A stretch of DNA of 64,000 nucleotides from the NCBI GenBank assembly GCA_002964805.2, contig PUDQ02000010.1, forward strand, positions 2,294,001 through 2,358,000. Direction: 5' to 3'. The translations under genes and the position numbers were made by a program. The DNA comes from Trametes villosa. Lineage: Eukaryota; Basidiomycota; Agaricomycetes; Polyporales; Polyporaceae. Under the pieces are notes generated by a model. That model saw nothing but the letters and a program-made list of their open reading frames with translations. It was not told the origin of the DNA and searched no databases. Of the stretch, positions 25,201-37,690 are shown piece by piece (position 1 is the stretch's first letter; every line of letters starts with the position of its first letter).

Positions 25201-27773
25201 AAAATCGGGCGGCGGACTGGTCGCAGTGGGACTGGTAACGAAGGGCTGGTCGAGAATAGGGGACGGTTCTTCGGGTATAGTGGCTTGTGGTGGGGATGCT
25301 GTGGTCGGCATCTTGTTCTCCCCAGACATTGAGCGGCTTCCTGCCTCCATTGGTATACTCCTCTCGGTAATCGGTGTAAGGGGTCGCTTCTCGACCGCAG
25401 CCGGTGGTTCCGCCTGTTCCTCCTCGATCGGCGCGTAGTCGAAGCTGAGCGGAGGTAGCTGTACAGACCCGCCTGCTGACGAGGTCCCGGGGGTAGGTCC
25501 GGACGGCTTTGGTTCATCGGCGGCAATGTGGGGGACAGGCGGGAGGGTGGGAGGGCCCGTAGAAGGAGATGCGCTCGCCGGGCCATCGGGACCAACACCG
25601 TTCATACGGTCGAGCAGGATACGCTGCAGCTGGGAGCGGATGGCTGAAGTGCGGTCATCCCGGGGATCCAAGGTCTCCGCGAACTCGCGATCCAAGAATA
25701 GTAGCTGTAGGCCAAGACTTTAGGATTATGTGCGAACAGTTCGGAGGAATATATACGTACATCTCGATTAGGACCGATGGGATACGCAAACATCATCGAG
25801 TTCGGATCACGAGGGTCCCAGCTGTACATGCGCGGTCGGCCGTACAGGTCAAACGCGTCATGAACACCTAAATGAATGCGTCAGTCTTCAAGTGACTTAT
25901 GGTAGCAAGTTACACCTACCTATGATCCAACGCAGCATCTCCGCAGCACGCTGGTTCTGGCCCTCGAGCTCAGGCATGACCAAGAGCCATGCCTCGCGCA
26001 TCTTGAGCACACCCGCCATCTCCTCGTCCCCCAGTTGGCCTTCAAGCTTCATCAGCGTACTCCGGCTGATCAACTCAGGCCGCTCCGGGTACACCGCAAA
26101 CGCCTGTGAGACCGAACGCATGGTAAGTAGTGATTTCTTCTTGTCCTTCGGCTTCGGCGACGGAAACAGCTGGATCATAGGACGGGCGGGGAGGTGCGAC
26201 CGCGTCGGGCTCTTCTCACGCGAGAAGAGGTGCGACATGCGTTTCCGCCGCGGTGCCGTGGGAGACTCCGAGCGATCATGGCCAGCGGAGGAGATAGAAC
26301 CATGGTCGGCGTGCCCGAGGTGGTTACCTGCCGAGACCACCATCCACAGCCGCTTCCAGTCGGTCTGGCCGGCGATGCGGATGCGAACCCAGCCCTCCAG
26401 TCTCCCGGCCACGAGAGGTGTCGGCGCACTCCTCCCTAGATATGGCAGTTAGCGTGTCAGTTCAGAGTGATATAGACGACAGGGACGCACCATCGTTCAT
26501 AGAAATCCGAATCAAATGTGCAGTATATATCTCCTCCAGGCGCGACTTTTCCCAAGCCGACAGACGCAGGGCAGCGGTCCATTGCATCAGGGCCTCGGCG
26601 GAGGGACACGAGAACAGATACAGATTCGAGCCCGCCGTGTTGAGGGTGAGCACGTTGTTATATCGCCGTTGAGGGATTCCGGGTGAAGTCGGTAGTGCGA
26701 TAGAACCGAGGACGTGCACGAACTTTGCAGCCGCACAGAAGGCACATCAGGACGTCAAAATCCGCGATCCAACGTACGGTACTTACAGCATCTGTCACAT
26801 TGATATACGCCGGCGGCACCTGTTTGCCCTGCTTGCTCGCCTCCCGGATCTCCTCCATGTCCCACACGCTCAACGTTGTACCTCCGAGCTGCGCCCATAC
26901 CTCTCGCCAGCCATCGTCCCTCGTCGGCTTCTGGCCGTCGGGCTGGCGCTCGATACGACGCACGAGCGGGCCGGAAAAGTAGACCTTGTGCGCATGAGCG
27001 AGCGTGAGCTGCACGACCGAGCGGATTTCGGGATGCAGTGGGGGTATTGGCGCGGCCGCGGCGGTGTTTGTCTGCGAGCGTGAGAGCGGGGGGTCTTTCT
27101 GAAGCACGCGCGGCGGGGTCGGGATGCTCGCATCGTCGGAGGAGGGGGCGCGCTTCGGCGCAGGTGCTGGGGGCTGGCCCTGGGGCACGCTCGTCTGCGG
27201 GTTCTGGAGCACGCTCATCTGCGAGTCTGAGCCCTGCGGGGCGGGTCGCGCGGGAGGGGAGGAGGGCGGAGGGGGCTCATCTTGCTGCGAGGACTTGCGG
27301 GAAAAGAATGCGGTGAAAGAGGGCTTGGAGCGGTGTTGCGGCTTGCTCGGAGAGCTGCTGCTGGACCCTGCGGTCATGCGCCGCTCCGGGGTCGGGCGTT
27401 GCGCGGGCGTGGGCTCTGGGAGCGGCTCTTGCGGGGGCTGGGACGGGGTGTTCGAGAAGGAGAGCGTGCGCTCGTTCTCCTCCTTCCACTGCTGGAGGCG
27501 CGCGGGGGAGACGAAGCCCTCGTTCCGGCTGTCCCAGCGCGGGCTCGTGCGCGGAGGTGGGATCACGGTCATGGTCGTGCGAAGCGCGGTGGGCGTCGAT
27601 GATGGCGGTGAGGAGACATGCGACGATGGGGAGAAGGAGATTCGCTCGAATTCGACTCGCGGGGGAGCAGGCGGGGCAGGATCATCTGTCCCGGTATGGA
27701 CATATCTTCCCACGCACCCACACGTGATACATTGCAACACGCGAGCCCCACTCCCACGTGGTTCAGTATCCAT
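22206..27773 (-). CDS. CAF120/SKG3-like PH-domain protein (CCR4-NOT associated)
   Basis: Very large, mostly disordered protein with paired PH-type segments near the N-terminus. Order: start MDTEPRGSGARVLQ, Ser/Pro-rich region (SPARLQQWKEENERTLSFSN), PH-like part 1 (KVYFSGPLVRRIERQPDG, WREVWAQLGGTTLSVWDMEE, PPAYINVTDA, then YNNVLTLNTAGSNLYLFSCP and ALMQWTAALRLSAWEKSRL), part 2 (EGWVRIRIAGQTDWKRLWMV), and a helical segment (LEGQLGDEEMAGVLKMREA) with SMMFAYPIGPNRDVRIYSSE and LFLDREFAETLDPRDD. A very long Pro/Ser/acidic tail follows, with a poly-Glu tract near 23800 and a Gly/Met-rich end (22400-22900). Yeast Caf120/Skg3 have the same PH plus disordered layout and associate with CCR4-NOT; that role is inferred. 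Introns flank the PH exons (25.7-26.8 kb) and lie at about 23.5 kb. The start could be a later in-frame ATG (MTVIPPPRTS). Confidence 0.82.
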
Positions 27774-28196
27774 GCGCGGCTAGAGCGGCCTGGTGCCAGT
27801 TCAAGTAGTTGAAGTTGTTAGTTTACTTACTAGCTAGGCAAGGATGTGCAGGGCGGGAGTACTTCTCCGGGTAGACAGACAGTGGGGAGGGCGAGTGTCA
27901 AGTAGCAAACTGTCGTTACTACCCATGAGCCTTCCACATGCACAAGCCGGCGCCGTGCCGACGCAACTCTATATGCCTGGCCAACTTGAAAGCGGATCCA
28001 ATGAACTCGGCACACCAAAAGTTATCAGTCATGGCATCCTGGAGAGAAAACTAAACCATACAGCGTTATGACAGATACCACGCTCCGAAATATGAGCACG
28101 CCTGAAATGGTACTCATATACACAGTTTATGATGATCACAACTTTGCCTGAGTATCCGCAATCTGCAGAACACTGGGAGACCAATGAGCGTTCGTG
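27774..28196. other. Intergenic; left end of duplicated segment A
   Basis: About 420 bases between the CAF120-like start and the oxidoreductase A stop. From 27919 rightwards the DNA is near-identical to 40418 onward, so the duplication extends about 280 bases beyond the 3' end of the gene. Confidence 0.7.
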
Positions 28197-30249
28197 TCAG
28201 CAGAGGGACGAAGGGTGCACCCACAGTTTACCCGTATTCCCGCCCTCAAATAGGAGGCGCAGCGACTCAGGCGCGTTCTCAATACCCTTGACGATGTGGA
28301 AACGCCGCTTCAGGCTGCCGTCCTTCAGCCAGGATGCGATCTCGCGCTGCGCCTCGGGGTACCGCTTCGCGTAGTCGAAACTGATAGACAGTTAAAAGAG
28401 TATACAAGGCAGTGGATTGTGAACTTACACAATGAATCCCTCAATCTTCGCGCGTTGTGCGATCAGGTTCGTGTATGTTGACAGCCCTTTGGGCTTAGCG
28501 TTGTCTGGGAAGTCGTGTCAGCACCGTAACTAGAATATAAAGTGGTGAGCCTCACTGTAATCGGAAATGGCACCTGGAGCAATCCAATGAGCGATGTTTC
28601 AGTGTCAACACGAAGTTCTTACCGCAGAGCACAATCCGTGCCTTCTGCTTGAGCCGCGTAAGCATGAAGTTGAGGATATCGCCGCCGACGTTGTCGAAGT
28701 AGACGTCCAGGTAGCCGACGGATTTGCGGAAGTCCTCGTAGAACGTCGGGCTCTTGTAGTTGAACGCCTTGTCCACGCCGAGGTCCTTCTCGAGCCATTC
28801 GCACTTATCCGGCGACCCGGCAATGGCGTATACCTTCGCGCCCAGCTTCTTGCCGATTTGGCATACGACAGAGCCCGTCGCGCCAGCGGCCCCTGAGACG
28901 ACGAGGGTCTCCCCCGCCTTGATTTTGCCAACATCAAGGAGACCCTGGATATTGGCGTTAGCGAGTGGACGCTACGCTATGCTGGGTCGCGCACGTACGA
29001 AGTACGCAGTCAAGCCTAGAAAGGGGAAGGGTATGAGAACGAATGAGCGGATCTTTGGGGCAGCATCACATACCCGTTGAGCCAAGAGGACCCAAGTAGT
29101 CCAGCACATCCACCCCGGGTTGGGTCCTGATACCCTAGCTAAGCTTCGTGATCCCGAATGGCATGTTGTGGACTATACACTTACTGCACCTTCTGCGCGA
29201 GCTTGTCGGCGTGCACGCCGTATTCGGCCCAGCCTGAAAGCTGCGTCAGCGAAGTCTGCGAAGACACCGGGGGCATCTGTCCATATAACACATCGTAGCA
29301 CATGAATCACACCGCAACCTCTGACCAATTGCAGCATCCTGCTGTTAAGGCGCACACTCAAAATGTAGCTTGAAAACAGCGTTACATGCCACTACGGTAG
29401 CACGGATTGAGACACCGAAAGCACACCGGACATTGGCTACGATGTGCTTTCGATGTAACAAGTCGTTGCATAGAATCACGCCCCCTGTGAGTGCTATGGA
29501 GGAGCAACTGCCGCATAAACATACCAAACGTCCCGCTGACAATGTCCCCCTTCTTGAACTTGCTGCCCTCGCCCGCCTCGACGACCTCCCCAAGGACGAG
29601 CGCGCGCATGACCTCCCCGATCTGCACCGGGGGCAGGTAGCTCCGCGCGTCGTTGAGCCAGCCGCGCATGGCGGGGTCGATGGACGCATAGAGCGACTTG
29701 ACGAGGATCTGGCCCGCGCCCGGCTTCAGGTCGAACGGGACGACCTCCTCCTTGAAGGTGCTGGCCGTGACGCCTGCCTTGGGTCGCTCGGCGAGGGTGA
29801 TCTTCTTGTACTGCTTCGGGGCCATTGTGCGGGTGGTTATGGGAGGTTGGAGGAGGAAAGGGGAGGATAGGGAGCAGGATGTACCCCGCAGGCAAAGGTC
29901 ATAACCGGGTCGGGCTTTTGGGGAGACCGATCAAGGTCATACCACCGTGTGGGGAATTGCGGCTGAAATTGCGCTTGGGTCTCTTCGGCGCGACCCTCGC
30001 AGACACCCTTCGTCCACACTGGGGGCCATGAGGGATGCACAGGTGCGACGAGCAAGATATCAGCAGCTTCGTAGGATGAGTAGCGGCACAAGATGGATTT
30101 CGGACTCCAGGCGGTCTTGCAGGAAGCGCCCGGTGTGACGCGCGGCGCGTCAAGGGGTGCGCGTCTCCCGTGATCACGACGTCATGGACATGTGAGAGTC
30201 CGGATGAGAGCGTGTCCGCATCGCCTGGGGAAGGCTGCCTGCGCACCGG
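27919..30249. repeat. Direct repeat copy A of a 2.3-2.4 kb segment
   Basis: Matches 40418-42811 in the same orientation. It starts at ACTACCCATGAGCCTTCCAC and fades after GCATCGCCTGGGGAAGGC. The segment contains one complete oxidoreductase gene plus about 280 bases of its 3' flank and 420 bases of its 5' flank. Differences are scattered substitutions and small indels, more in introns than in exons. Confidence 0.92.
28197..29825 (-). CDS. NADP-dependent MDR oxidoreductase, copy A
   Basis: Medium-chain dehydrogenase/reductase of the zinc-independent prostaglandin/leukotriene-reductase (alkenal double-bond reductase) branch; it probably reduces alpha,beta-unsaturated carbonyls with NADPH in the cytosol. 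N-terminal domain MAPKQYKKITLAERPKAGVT, SLYASIDPAMRGWLNDARSY, VVEAGEGSKFKKGDIVSGTF; then WAEYGVHADKLAQKVQ, VDVLDYLGPLGSTG; Rossmann domain LVVSGAAGATGSVVCQIGKK, AIAGSPDKCEWLEKDLGVDK, YLDVYFDNVGGDILNFML; C-terminal FDYAKRYPEAQREIASWLKD and RLLFEGGNTGKLWVHPSSLC*. About seven introns. Zn-ligand cysteines are absent. The final residues after GKL differ from the usual GKLVV end and from copy B. The substrate is not predictable. Confidence 0.9.
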
Positions 30250-31640
30250 ACGGCCCTTGCTCCCTGTGTCCCCGGACGAGCTCGCTGTGCCCTCTGCGTC
30301 TGCGCCGTTCGCAGCTCACCGTCGCCCTCCGCTGCCCGCACCGCCGTTCCCGCCCTCGTGCTCGACGCCCTGCGCTCAAACTCGCGCTTGTGTTGAGTAC
30401 TGCTTGCGCCATGCTGTCTGCGAACTCGGGGCCCGGCCGCTCGCGTTCCTCGCCCGCAATCGGCCACTCGAGCCCTTTGCCTCTCCCGCCCGCCGACCTC
30501 GATGCCCGACAGAGGGAGTTTGCCCGCGATTCCGGAGCACCGCGTTCTCTCTCCTGGTGAGCTATCAGCCCCGTCCGCCTCGAACTGCGCTCGCAATCTC
30601 ACTTTCTTTGCTCTGAAATCGCTTGAACCGCCCCCGTCCGCCGTGTATCTGCATGCGCACGCCCCAGAACATCATCACACCGCGCATAGACCCATCCCGC
30701 ACGCGCATGCAAAACCGCTAACGGAACCGACACGATCCGCGCGTGTTACAAGGCCAGCGCCTCGCCCCCCCGCCTCTCGAGCTCTCCGTCCTCCGACCGT
30801 GCACCTCCACGCCCCGCTTCCACAAGCGCAGGACACGCCGATATGGCCTCCAAGATGCTGCCGGCGCACGCGCAAAGCCGCTGCACACGCCGTTCGAACG
30901 CGACCGCGATCCCACAACGCCGGCCCTGCCGCCCTCAACCTCGACATCGACCACCTCCCGACACAGTCCACACGTGCGGGACTGGTACGGACGCGTGGCG
31001 GGAGCACTATCCGTCCTCCATGTACGTATACAGCTCCTCCGGACGCGTATTCCGCTCACCACCTTCGGTTTACACAGCGCTCGCACACAAAATCGCCAAC
31101 TCCCGCCCGCCCGCGCGCCGGAAAAGACAGCGTACAACCCGCAGAAGAAGCACATAGACGACCTCGACATACCGCCGAGGCACGGCGTCGCGCCGTGGAG
31201 AACTGCGGGACGGGCAGAGCGAGGAGGTCACGGCTGCAGGTGCGCCCCGCCAGTCCTCGCCCCGCCTTCGCATCTGACCGTCCACCCCCAGCGTGCTCCA
31301 CAGGCGTTTCCCGTACCCCAAAGAAGACGCCGCCACACGCACAAGGACGGCGCGGACGTCCTGCGCCGGGGACGTCGGCCGCTCTGCTGCCGCCCCCCGA
31401 CCGTCCCCCGGTGCCTAGAGGACACTCTGCACGCCCACGGGTGCGTGTCTACCTCCTAAACGCGCGGCATGGGCTTATCGACGACGTCATCAGTAGCGCA
31501 CAGCCGCCGTCAACGTCCTATGATGGGGGGAAGATGGTCTTTGCCGCCACCCCCGGCTGCCGTCCCGCCCTTCTCCCGCCCTCTCCACCCGACGCCCCGC
31601 TTTACCGCTTTATGAGTCGGCGCACGCCGCTTTGCTCTTG
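30250..31640. other. Left part of GC-rich block; Arg/Pro-rich open frame of doubtful status
   Basis: A 382-codon plus-strand frame (30502-31650) is extremely rich in Arg, Pro, Ala and His and resembles no family. Its end coincides with a consensus intron (31647-31700: GTAAGT, GCTGAC branch, TTTTCAG), so it could be an exon, but open frames occur in several phases here because the DNA is so GC-rich. Shadow frames on the minus strand are of similar quality. I do not call a gene. Confidence 0.35.
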
Positions 31641-33650
31641 GGTCTGGTAAGTTCCCAGGCGGTTCGCATTCGAATTGCGCTGACAAAGTCAGGTTTTCAG
31701 CCGCCCGCGGCCCAAAAAACACGGTACATCGCGCAAAAACGCGTGCCCCCGCTCCGTTCTGTATTGTAGACACGCCTAATACATCGCATTAGCCCTCCCA
31801 CCCGCGTCGGAGCCGTGCGCCGCCGTCCAGATGCGCGCCGGGCGTGTTTGCCGGCTCCCGCCTCCAGGAGCCCATCCTCGCACACGCCGCCACAGCGGCC
31901 CGAAGCCCGCCAAACGCACGCAAAGCACACAAGACGCACGCCCGACCCCGTCTACGCGTGCACGCACGCCTCACGCCCGCGCCCCGTCGCGCTGCGCTGC
32001 CACCTCGGCTGGCCCGCCCCCGGCAAGACGCCCCCCTCCGCCGCCGTCCCCCTCGCGGACCGCCGCGCAACCGCGACTCCACGCATGCACGAACCATTTT
32101 ACGTGTGCCCTGCGCGTTCCAGCGTGATTCGGGCCGGAAATGTTCGCGCGGATTCGCGCGATTTCATGGGCGCGGCGGGCACGGCGCCACGGAAACGCGC
32201 GCCGCCGCCGGCACACGCGCTCTCCCGCCGCGCCGTTGCGCAGGACGCCTCTCCTGCACTCTCGCCATCGGCCCCCGGCAGTCTCGAGCCCGGGCGGCGA
32301 CACGTTTGAAGTGTGCGCTTTTTCGCCGGGCTCGAGGGGAGGTCGGCGGCGAACACGCCCCCGGCGCCGCCCCGTGCCCCCGGAACGCGTGCGAATCATA
32401 CAGGACGCCTACTGTACCCCCACGGAACACACGCGGACGCGGAGAGCGCGGCGCTCGCGTCGTTTCGGAGCCCGCTTGGTCGGCCCGCCCCGCACAAGAC
32501 CGCGGTCTGCGCCGCCGTCCCGCCCCCGCCACGCCCCGCAAACACGACTCCGGAGACGAACGAACCAGGCTGCATGTACGCTGTAAGTTTTGTTGCGATC
32601 CGGGGCGAAAAAAAAATGCTCACTTTCGTGTCGTTTCATTGCAGTCTCCGGGACACCCGCGGAAAAGCACGCGCCGCCGGCCGCGCTCGCGCCCTCCCGC
32701 CGCGCCGCTTGGTGGAACGAGTCCACTGGCAGTCCGCTATTGAATTCCGCTGCGCTCGAGCGCGCGGGGTCAGTTTGAGATTCGCACTTTTCGGCGGGCT
32801 CGAGGGGAGGTCGACGGCGAACATGTCCCCGACGCCGGCCCACGCCCCCGGAACGCCTGCGGACTGTCCCAGGCGCATACACGACATTGTCCGCGCACAT
32901 ACGGACGCGCGAAACGCGCCGCTCGCGTCGTGGCAGAGTCCACCCGGTGGGCTCGCCCGGCACAAGACCGCCGCCTGTGCCGCCGTCCCGCGCCCGTCCC
33001 GCCCCGGAAACACGACTCCGACGACGAGTGCACCGGGGCGCACATACCCTGTGAGTCCCGTCGCGATCCGGAGAGAAAAAGTGCGGCTCAACTTCGAGTG
33101 GTTTCATGGGGGTCCCGAGGGCGCCCGCACAAAACCACCCGCCGCCGGCTACATCCACCTCCTCCCGCCGCGCAACTCGGCACGGACACTCTCCTGAGCA
33201 TACGCTCTCGTCTCCCGCCGGTTTCAAGCGCGGGCGACGCGTTTGAATTTCCGTGTTTTCGGCCGGCCCTCGGGGAGGACGGCCCCGCACTTGTCCCCAG
33301 CGCCGTCCCCCGCCCCCCACACGCACCCAGAGCGTACGGAATGCACGCACGACGCCCCTCGAGCCTGCTCGGCCATGCCCAACGCGCCACATGCGTCGCC
33401 ACGCCGCCCAGGCTCCCAGCTCACTGCCGACAAGACCGCGGGCCCGACCTCCGTCCCACGCCCGCCTCGCCCCACGGACACGATTCCCGGCACGCCTGCA
33501 CCGGGAAGCGTGCTCGCAGCGAGTTTCGAGTCGATCCGGGGAGGTCGCGTCCACGTCGCCCTCGTGGGCGCGGATAGCGAAACGCGTGCCGCGGGCCGTG
33601 TTCGCGGTCTCCCGCCACGCCATCTCGCCTAAAGGGTCCCCGGCACGTCG
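31640..33650. repeat. Tandem repeat array 1, period 468 bp, about four degenerate units
   Basis: The anchor GGGCTCGAGGGGAGG recurs at 32328, 32796 and (diverged) 33264, exactly 468 bp apart. A second anchor, GCGATCCGG-like, recurs near 32119, 32594, 33062 and 33530. 468 is a multiple of three, so every frame keeps its phase. On the minus strand one frame is open from 34055 to 32409 (548 codons) and continues in phase to 31971 after a single TAG. Its units share RRRPPLEPxEK, PDRxxT and RVxGAxRxxDGGxxxGLV. On the plus strand units share RAAGRxxxLPPR and KTAxxAAVPxPxRP but are broken by stops. Coding strand cannot be decided by eye. Confidence 0.75.
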
Positions 33651-36600
33651 TCTGTCGACCCCCGCCGCGCCCGAGCGCGGGCTCGACGTCGGAATACCGG
33701 AGCTACAAGCGGCGGGGTGGGCGAGCACGGCGCCGCCGTCTGCAGCGCGAATTCGCGCACGGCGGTGGGCGCTGCACGGTGGCTGCGGCGTACGTGCTGC
33801 ATGCCGTACGCCGACTCGGTCTGCGTCGTCATAGTGCACGCCGCCAGGCACGCGAACACTCTCGCGAGCCTGAGGCCGCCGGACGCTCACCCGCCCGACG
33901 GTACGGTCGCGGACGCCCCGGGCTCTTCGCCCGCCCCTCCCGCTCGTACGGACCGCGGCATCCCGTGCACGCCGGCCCCGAACTCGAGCCTGGCCCGCTG
34001 ACGACGCGACGAGTGCGCGCGGGGCCGCACTACCCGGACACTCCCCCAGCCGCACTGCGAACGATGGCGGGGCGCATCGAAGGAGCGCGGGGCGCGCCGC
34101 GACGCTCGAGAACGAGACCGAGCGCGGGCAGGGGCCTGTAGACAGTTAGTACCACTATGTATCCCCAGCGGGATGCCCGCTTGACGAATAGAACACGGGC
34201 CCCCACCTGCGTGCACGGGGGTGCCGTCTGCCGTCCCCGCCTTCTGCTCCCCGCCGGTCCGTACGCGCGAGGTGTGCGCGGTACGTTCTATATACATATA
34301 CATGTGGACCCTGCACGCCCGCCAGTCGCCCGCCCGCCCGCCGAGGCTCGCCTCCGCGCACCCTCGCCAGGCAGCAACTCCGCGTACGTGCGGGTGTGCT
34401 CCTGCGACGCGGGCCGGCTACCCGTTCACGCGCACGCGTTGGCGGCGACGCCAACGACGTCTCCGGCGTGCTAAGCTCGAGTCGACGCCGGGAGCAGACG
34501 TCGTGTACCGAGGCTCCTGTAATATGCAGATCAGCAAGGATGCGCCGGTCCGGGTACTCACCGCCTAGCGCTATTGCAGTAGATAGCTCGCGTCCTCGTG
34601 CCGTGTGTTGCTCGCCCGGAAGGCGTATTGCGAAGCCGACGACGCCTGTAAACGGTTCGGTCAGTGGTGTATCGTGGTGCCTCTGCACGCCGACATACCT
34701 GGTGCGTAGAGGAGGCGTCGGCGTGCAAAGGGCACGGCCGCGTGCGTGTAGAGAGCCGGAAGAGGGAGGGAGGGAGGGAGGGAGGACGGAGAGGAGGGCG
34801 TGCGCGTCCGCGTGCGCCCCGTCTCGTACTTATCCTACGGATGCTTTAGGGCCGTCCCCCGCTCCCGTCGTGCCGTGGTCCGTGCGGTGTCCGTGCGCGA
34901 CGGCCAAGCCTCGTCCAGTAATACGGAACGCGGTACGGCGGCGCGGCGCCCGGGTGTTACGAGATGGGGCAGAGGGCGACGGCGAGCCTGGGCGGAAGAT
35001 GACACCGAACCCGTGCAGCGGCGGACCAACCAGAGCACGACACCGAGAGCTGTGGGATACGGGGTGAGCGGGAAGGGGTGCGCACGGACGCAGTGCCGGA
35101 GGAACAAACGCACTTACGCGGGGCGGAGCGTTTCACGGCGTAGTCTCCGAGCGATCCTAGAGATGCGCTCGCTTCGTAAAGTGGGCGCTCGGTACGCGAG
35201 TATTCAGGGGCGGCCCTCATTTCGACCGGGCGCAGGCACCGTGCCGATTGAGTGGACGCTGTGTCGGCGGGCGTGCCGTTTCCGTGTCGATAGAGGAGGG
35301 ATGGCGGCGGCGGGATGTTACTGTCCAGCAGGGCCATCGATGCATCAGGCAACCTGCTCGTCATGGTGCCCTCGGGGCTGCAACTATGTGCACAGAACGG
35401 TGCATTAGTTGCACGAAGGAGCGGGAGGGAAATGGGCATGCGCACCGGGACTCTGGCCATCTAGACCGTCCACCTCCGATTCGGCAGGACAGCGTGGGGC
35501 GGCGTGCAGACGATGGAGATCATGCCAAGGAAGCGATAATCACCCTGCCTCGTCTATGGGTGCCTGCGTTGTGGGAGGCAGATTGGACTGCCGGGATGGG
35601 TGCAAAGGGGTCGGATGCACGCAATCTCGTAGCAGGCTGCAGTGCGCATGCGATATGTTTGCTATAATATATCTACAAGCCTGCTGAACACTGTATGTAG
35701 CTGCTCAATGCGGTGTTAGTATACGCATGCAGCTCCAGTCAGCGGGAGGGGGTGCGGACCTCTTTTTGCAACCCCTATCGCAACGCACTGCGTCAACATC
35801 TCCCCGGTGTCTGCTCTGCCTGGGCAAGCGCGCAAAGATTGTGCTACTGTCGTCCCGGAATGCTCGGTGCACCGCACCACGCATTGCTACGTCGCGTGCA
35901 CCATTCAAATGTTATCCTACATCTGTGAGCCCTGCTCACCTCGGATACATTGTCGGCATACTGCCGGCTGGTCAGCGAGACGCACACCGCTGCACGGTCT
36001 GACATCATTGATCACTCGGGGCGGCCGCTACTTCAGGTTGCTATTCACGAGGCAGAGATCCGTTTGAATTAGATTCAGCTCATCGGGGGGCTGGCGTAGG
36101 TCGCGTTCGTGAGCACAGGCGAGGTGGCGTCGCGTACACGGCTGGCGGCGTACTAGCGGTAGCGAAGGCCCAAGATCCAAGACTCGATTCGCGAGGCGCA
36201 CCCAGAGCAGCTGACAGAGTGCCTAGCCAGATCAGAGCCGTGCTACGAGAGCGTCGTGGGTGGCGTGCGAGCTCAGGTTGGGTGCAAAGCCGTGAGCTCG
36301 GTCGGAGGATCGAGGTAGAGGTCAACTCGCAGTGCAGTGAGCGCGCCGGCGGCTTTGAACCTTCTTACCGGAAAAGGCAGGCACTCATGCATACGCTCGC
36401 ACGCGCGACTCCGCCCACACACTCACATCTTGAGCCACAACCGCGACGACGACCACTGCAGCTGCTTGTCCGAATGGCTGCAACCTTCAGAGTGGCGTTG
36501 AGTAGATTTAGCGAGATGCGCGCGCAGCGCGTGGGCAGATCTCGAATGCAGGGTCAGGCGAGAGCGCCCGGGCGGCTGATTAGCCGCAAACCTTCGTCCG

Positions 36601-37338
36601 CCGTCCCTCCGGCGCGACGCCTCGCTCTGCATCCGAAACATCACACCCATGCATATTGACAGTACAGACATGTAGCAGAGCTACTACTGGCAGGGCAGAA
36701 GTGGGGGAGAGTGGGAATAAGGGTATGAGGAGCATCGTGCTGCTCACACTTCTATTCCTACTCCCTCCACTTCTGAGGGACGGATTTGCGTGAGTAAGAG
36801 CGCGGCCGCAGGCGCAACGGCCCGGCGAGCAGCTGGTGTGATGAGTCAAATTACGGAACAGAAAAAGGGGTGTGTTTCATGAGCACCCGAGTCTGTAAAT
36901 ATGTCATGATCCACCCTAAGAGTTCACAAGCCCATTCTGAAGCTAATCGGGCTTTGATGCACACATCAGGCGGTAGATATCATTGGTCCAAGGCTAACAA
37001 ATCTACTGATATATTCAAAGCGGGTTCCCACCTGCGAGCGGTGAGAACATGCGGAAATTGAGCTGCAGGCACCCCCTCGGTGATCGCCTAACTCCCGCTC
37101 ACGGCACAGCGCCGGGCGGCACGGGCGAGTCACCCTGCCATCCAGGCCTGGTGTAGCGAGCGCCGCCCATCGGAGGGTGATTGTGCGGCGGAACACGCGG
37201 CCGGGACAAGGCCGCAAGAGGTGGGAATGATCGCCCGCATCCCCATGGATGCGGGCGGCCAATTCTCTGCTATCTTGCAGCCTCGCCAGTCGCCTGCCGC
37301 CCGCCGCCACCCTCTTCTCCCATCTGTGCTCTCATACA
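33651..37338. other. Middle of GC-rich block, no recognised gene
   Basis: About 3.7 kb. The left part (to about 35.3 kb) is GC-rich with a GGGA-repeat tract at 34761-34785. From about 35.6 kb composition becomes more balanced, with AT-rich stretches at 35650-35690 and 36850-37020. I found no protein family, no terminal inverted repeats and no reverse transcriptase or transposase motif. It may be decayed mobile or duplicated DNA. Confidence 0.4.
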
Positions 37339-37690
37339 TGGAAGCCTGTCATCACGAACCCCCCCTGCACCTCGAAGGACCGCCCGGGATGGAGCTCGAG
37401 GGGAGCTACAGCTATGAGCAAGCTGGAAACCTCACGGGTCAGTACCATAGTCCTCTCTTGCACTATCCGACTATGCACTCACCGGTCTAACCTCGCAGAC
37501 AAAGGATCCGGCGCTGCAGCACCCGAGACGGCACCGAGCTCGTGTCGCAAAAGTCGGACGGCAACGGCAACAGCGAACACGAACCAGGTAGGAAGCCGGC
37601 GTGCGCACGGTGAGGGGTACAGCGCGGGGCAAGACTCGCACGGCTCGGAGCGGTGCTCATATAGATCTGTCCGGGGGCGCGCTGCACGAG
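37339..37690 (+). other. Candidate 5' exons of an unrecognised gene
   Basis: An ATG at 37339 opens MEACHHEPPLHLEGPPGMEL and EGSYSYEQAGNLT, followed by a good intron (37435-37497: GTCAGT, TCTAAC branch, CTCGCAG). Splicing gives DKGSGAAAPETAPSSCRKS and continues open. Further donor/acceptor pairs follow (near 37690-37757 and 37827-37887), but no reading frame stays open across the exon that ends near 37826. This may be a decayed gene or a non-coding spliced transcript leading into array 2. Confidence 0.3.

Noticed and set aside
30502..31650. 382-codon Arg/Pro/Ala-rich open frame on the plus strand as a gene.
   Set aside because: Composition mirrors the very high GC content, several frames are open here on both strands, and no domain is visible. 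Kept only as a possible exon.
32580..32641. GTAAGT..CTCAC..TTGCAG segment in array 1 as proof of a plus-strand gene.
   Set aside because: Only this one unit of the array has good splice sites; sister units lack them and the opposite strand has a longer open frame, so it is not decisive.
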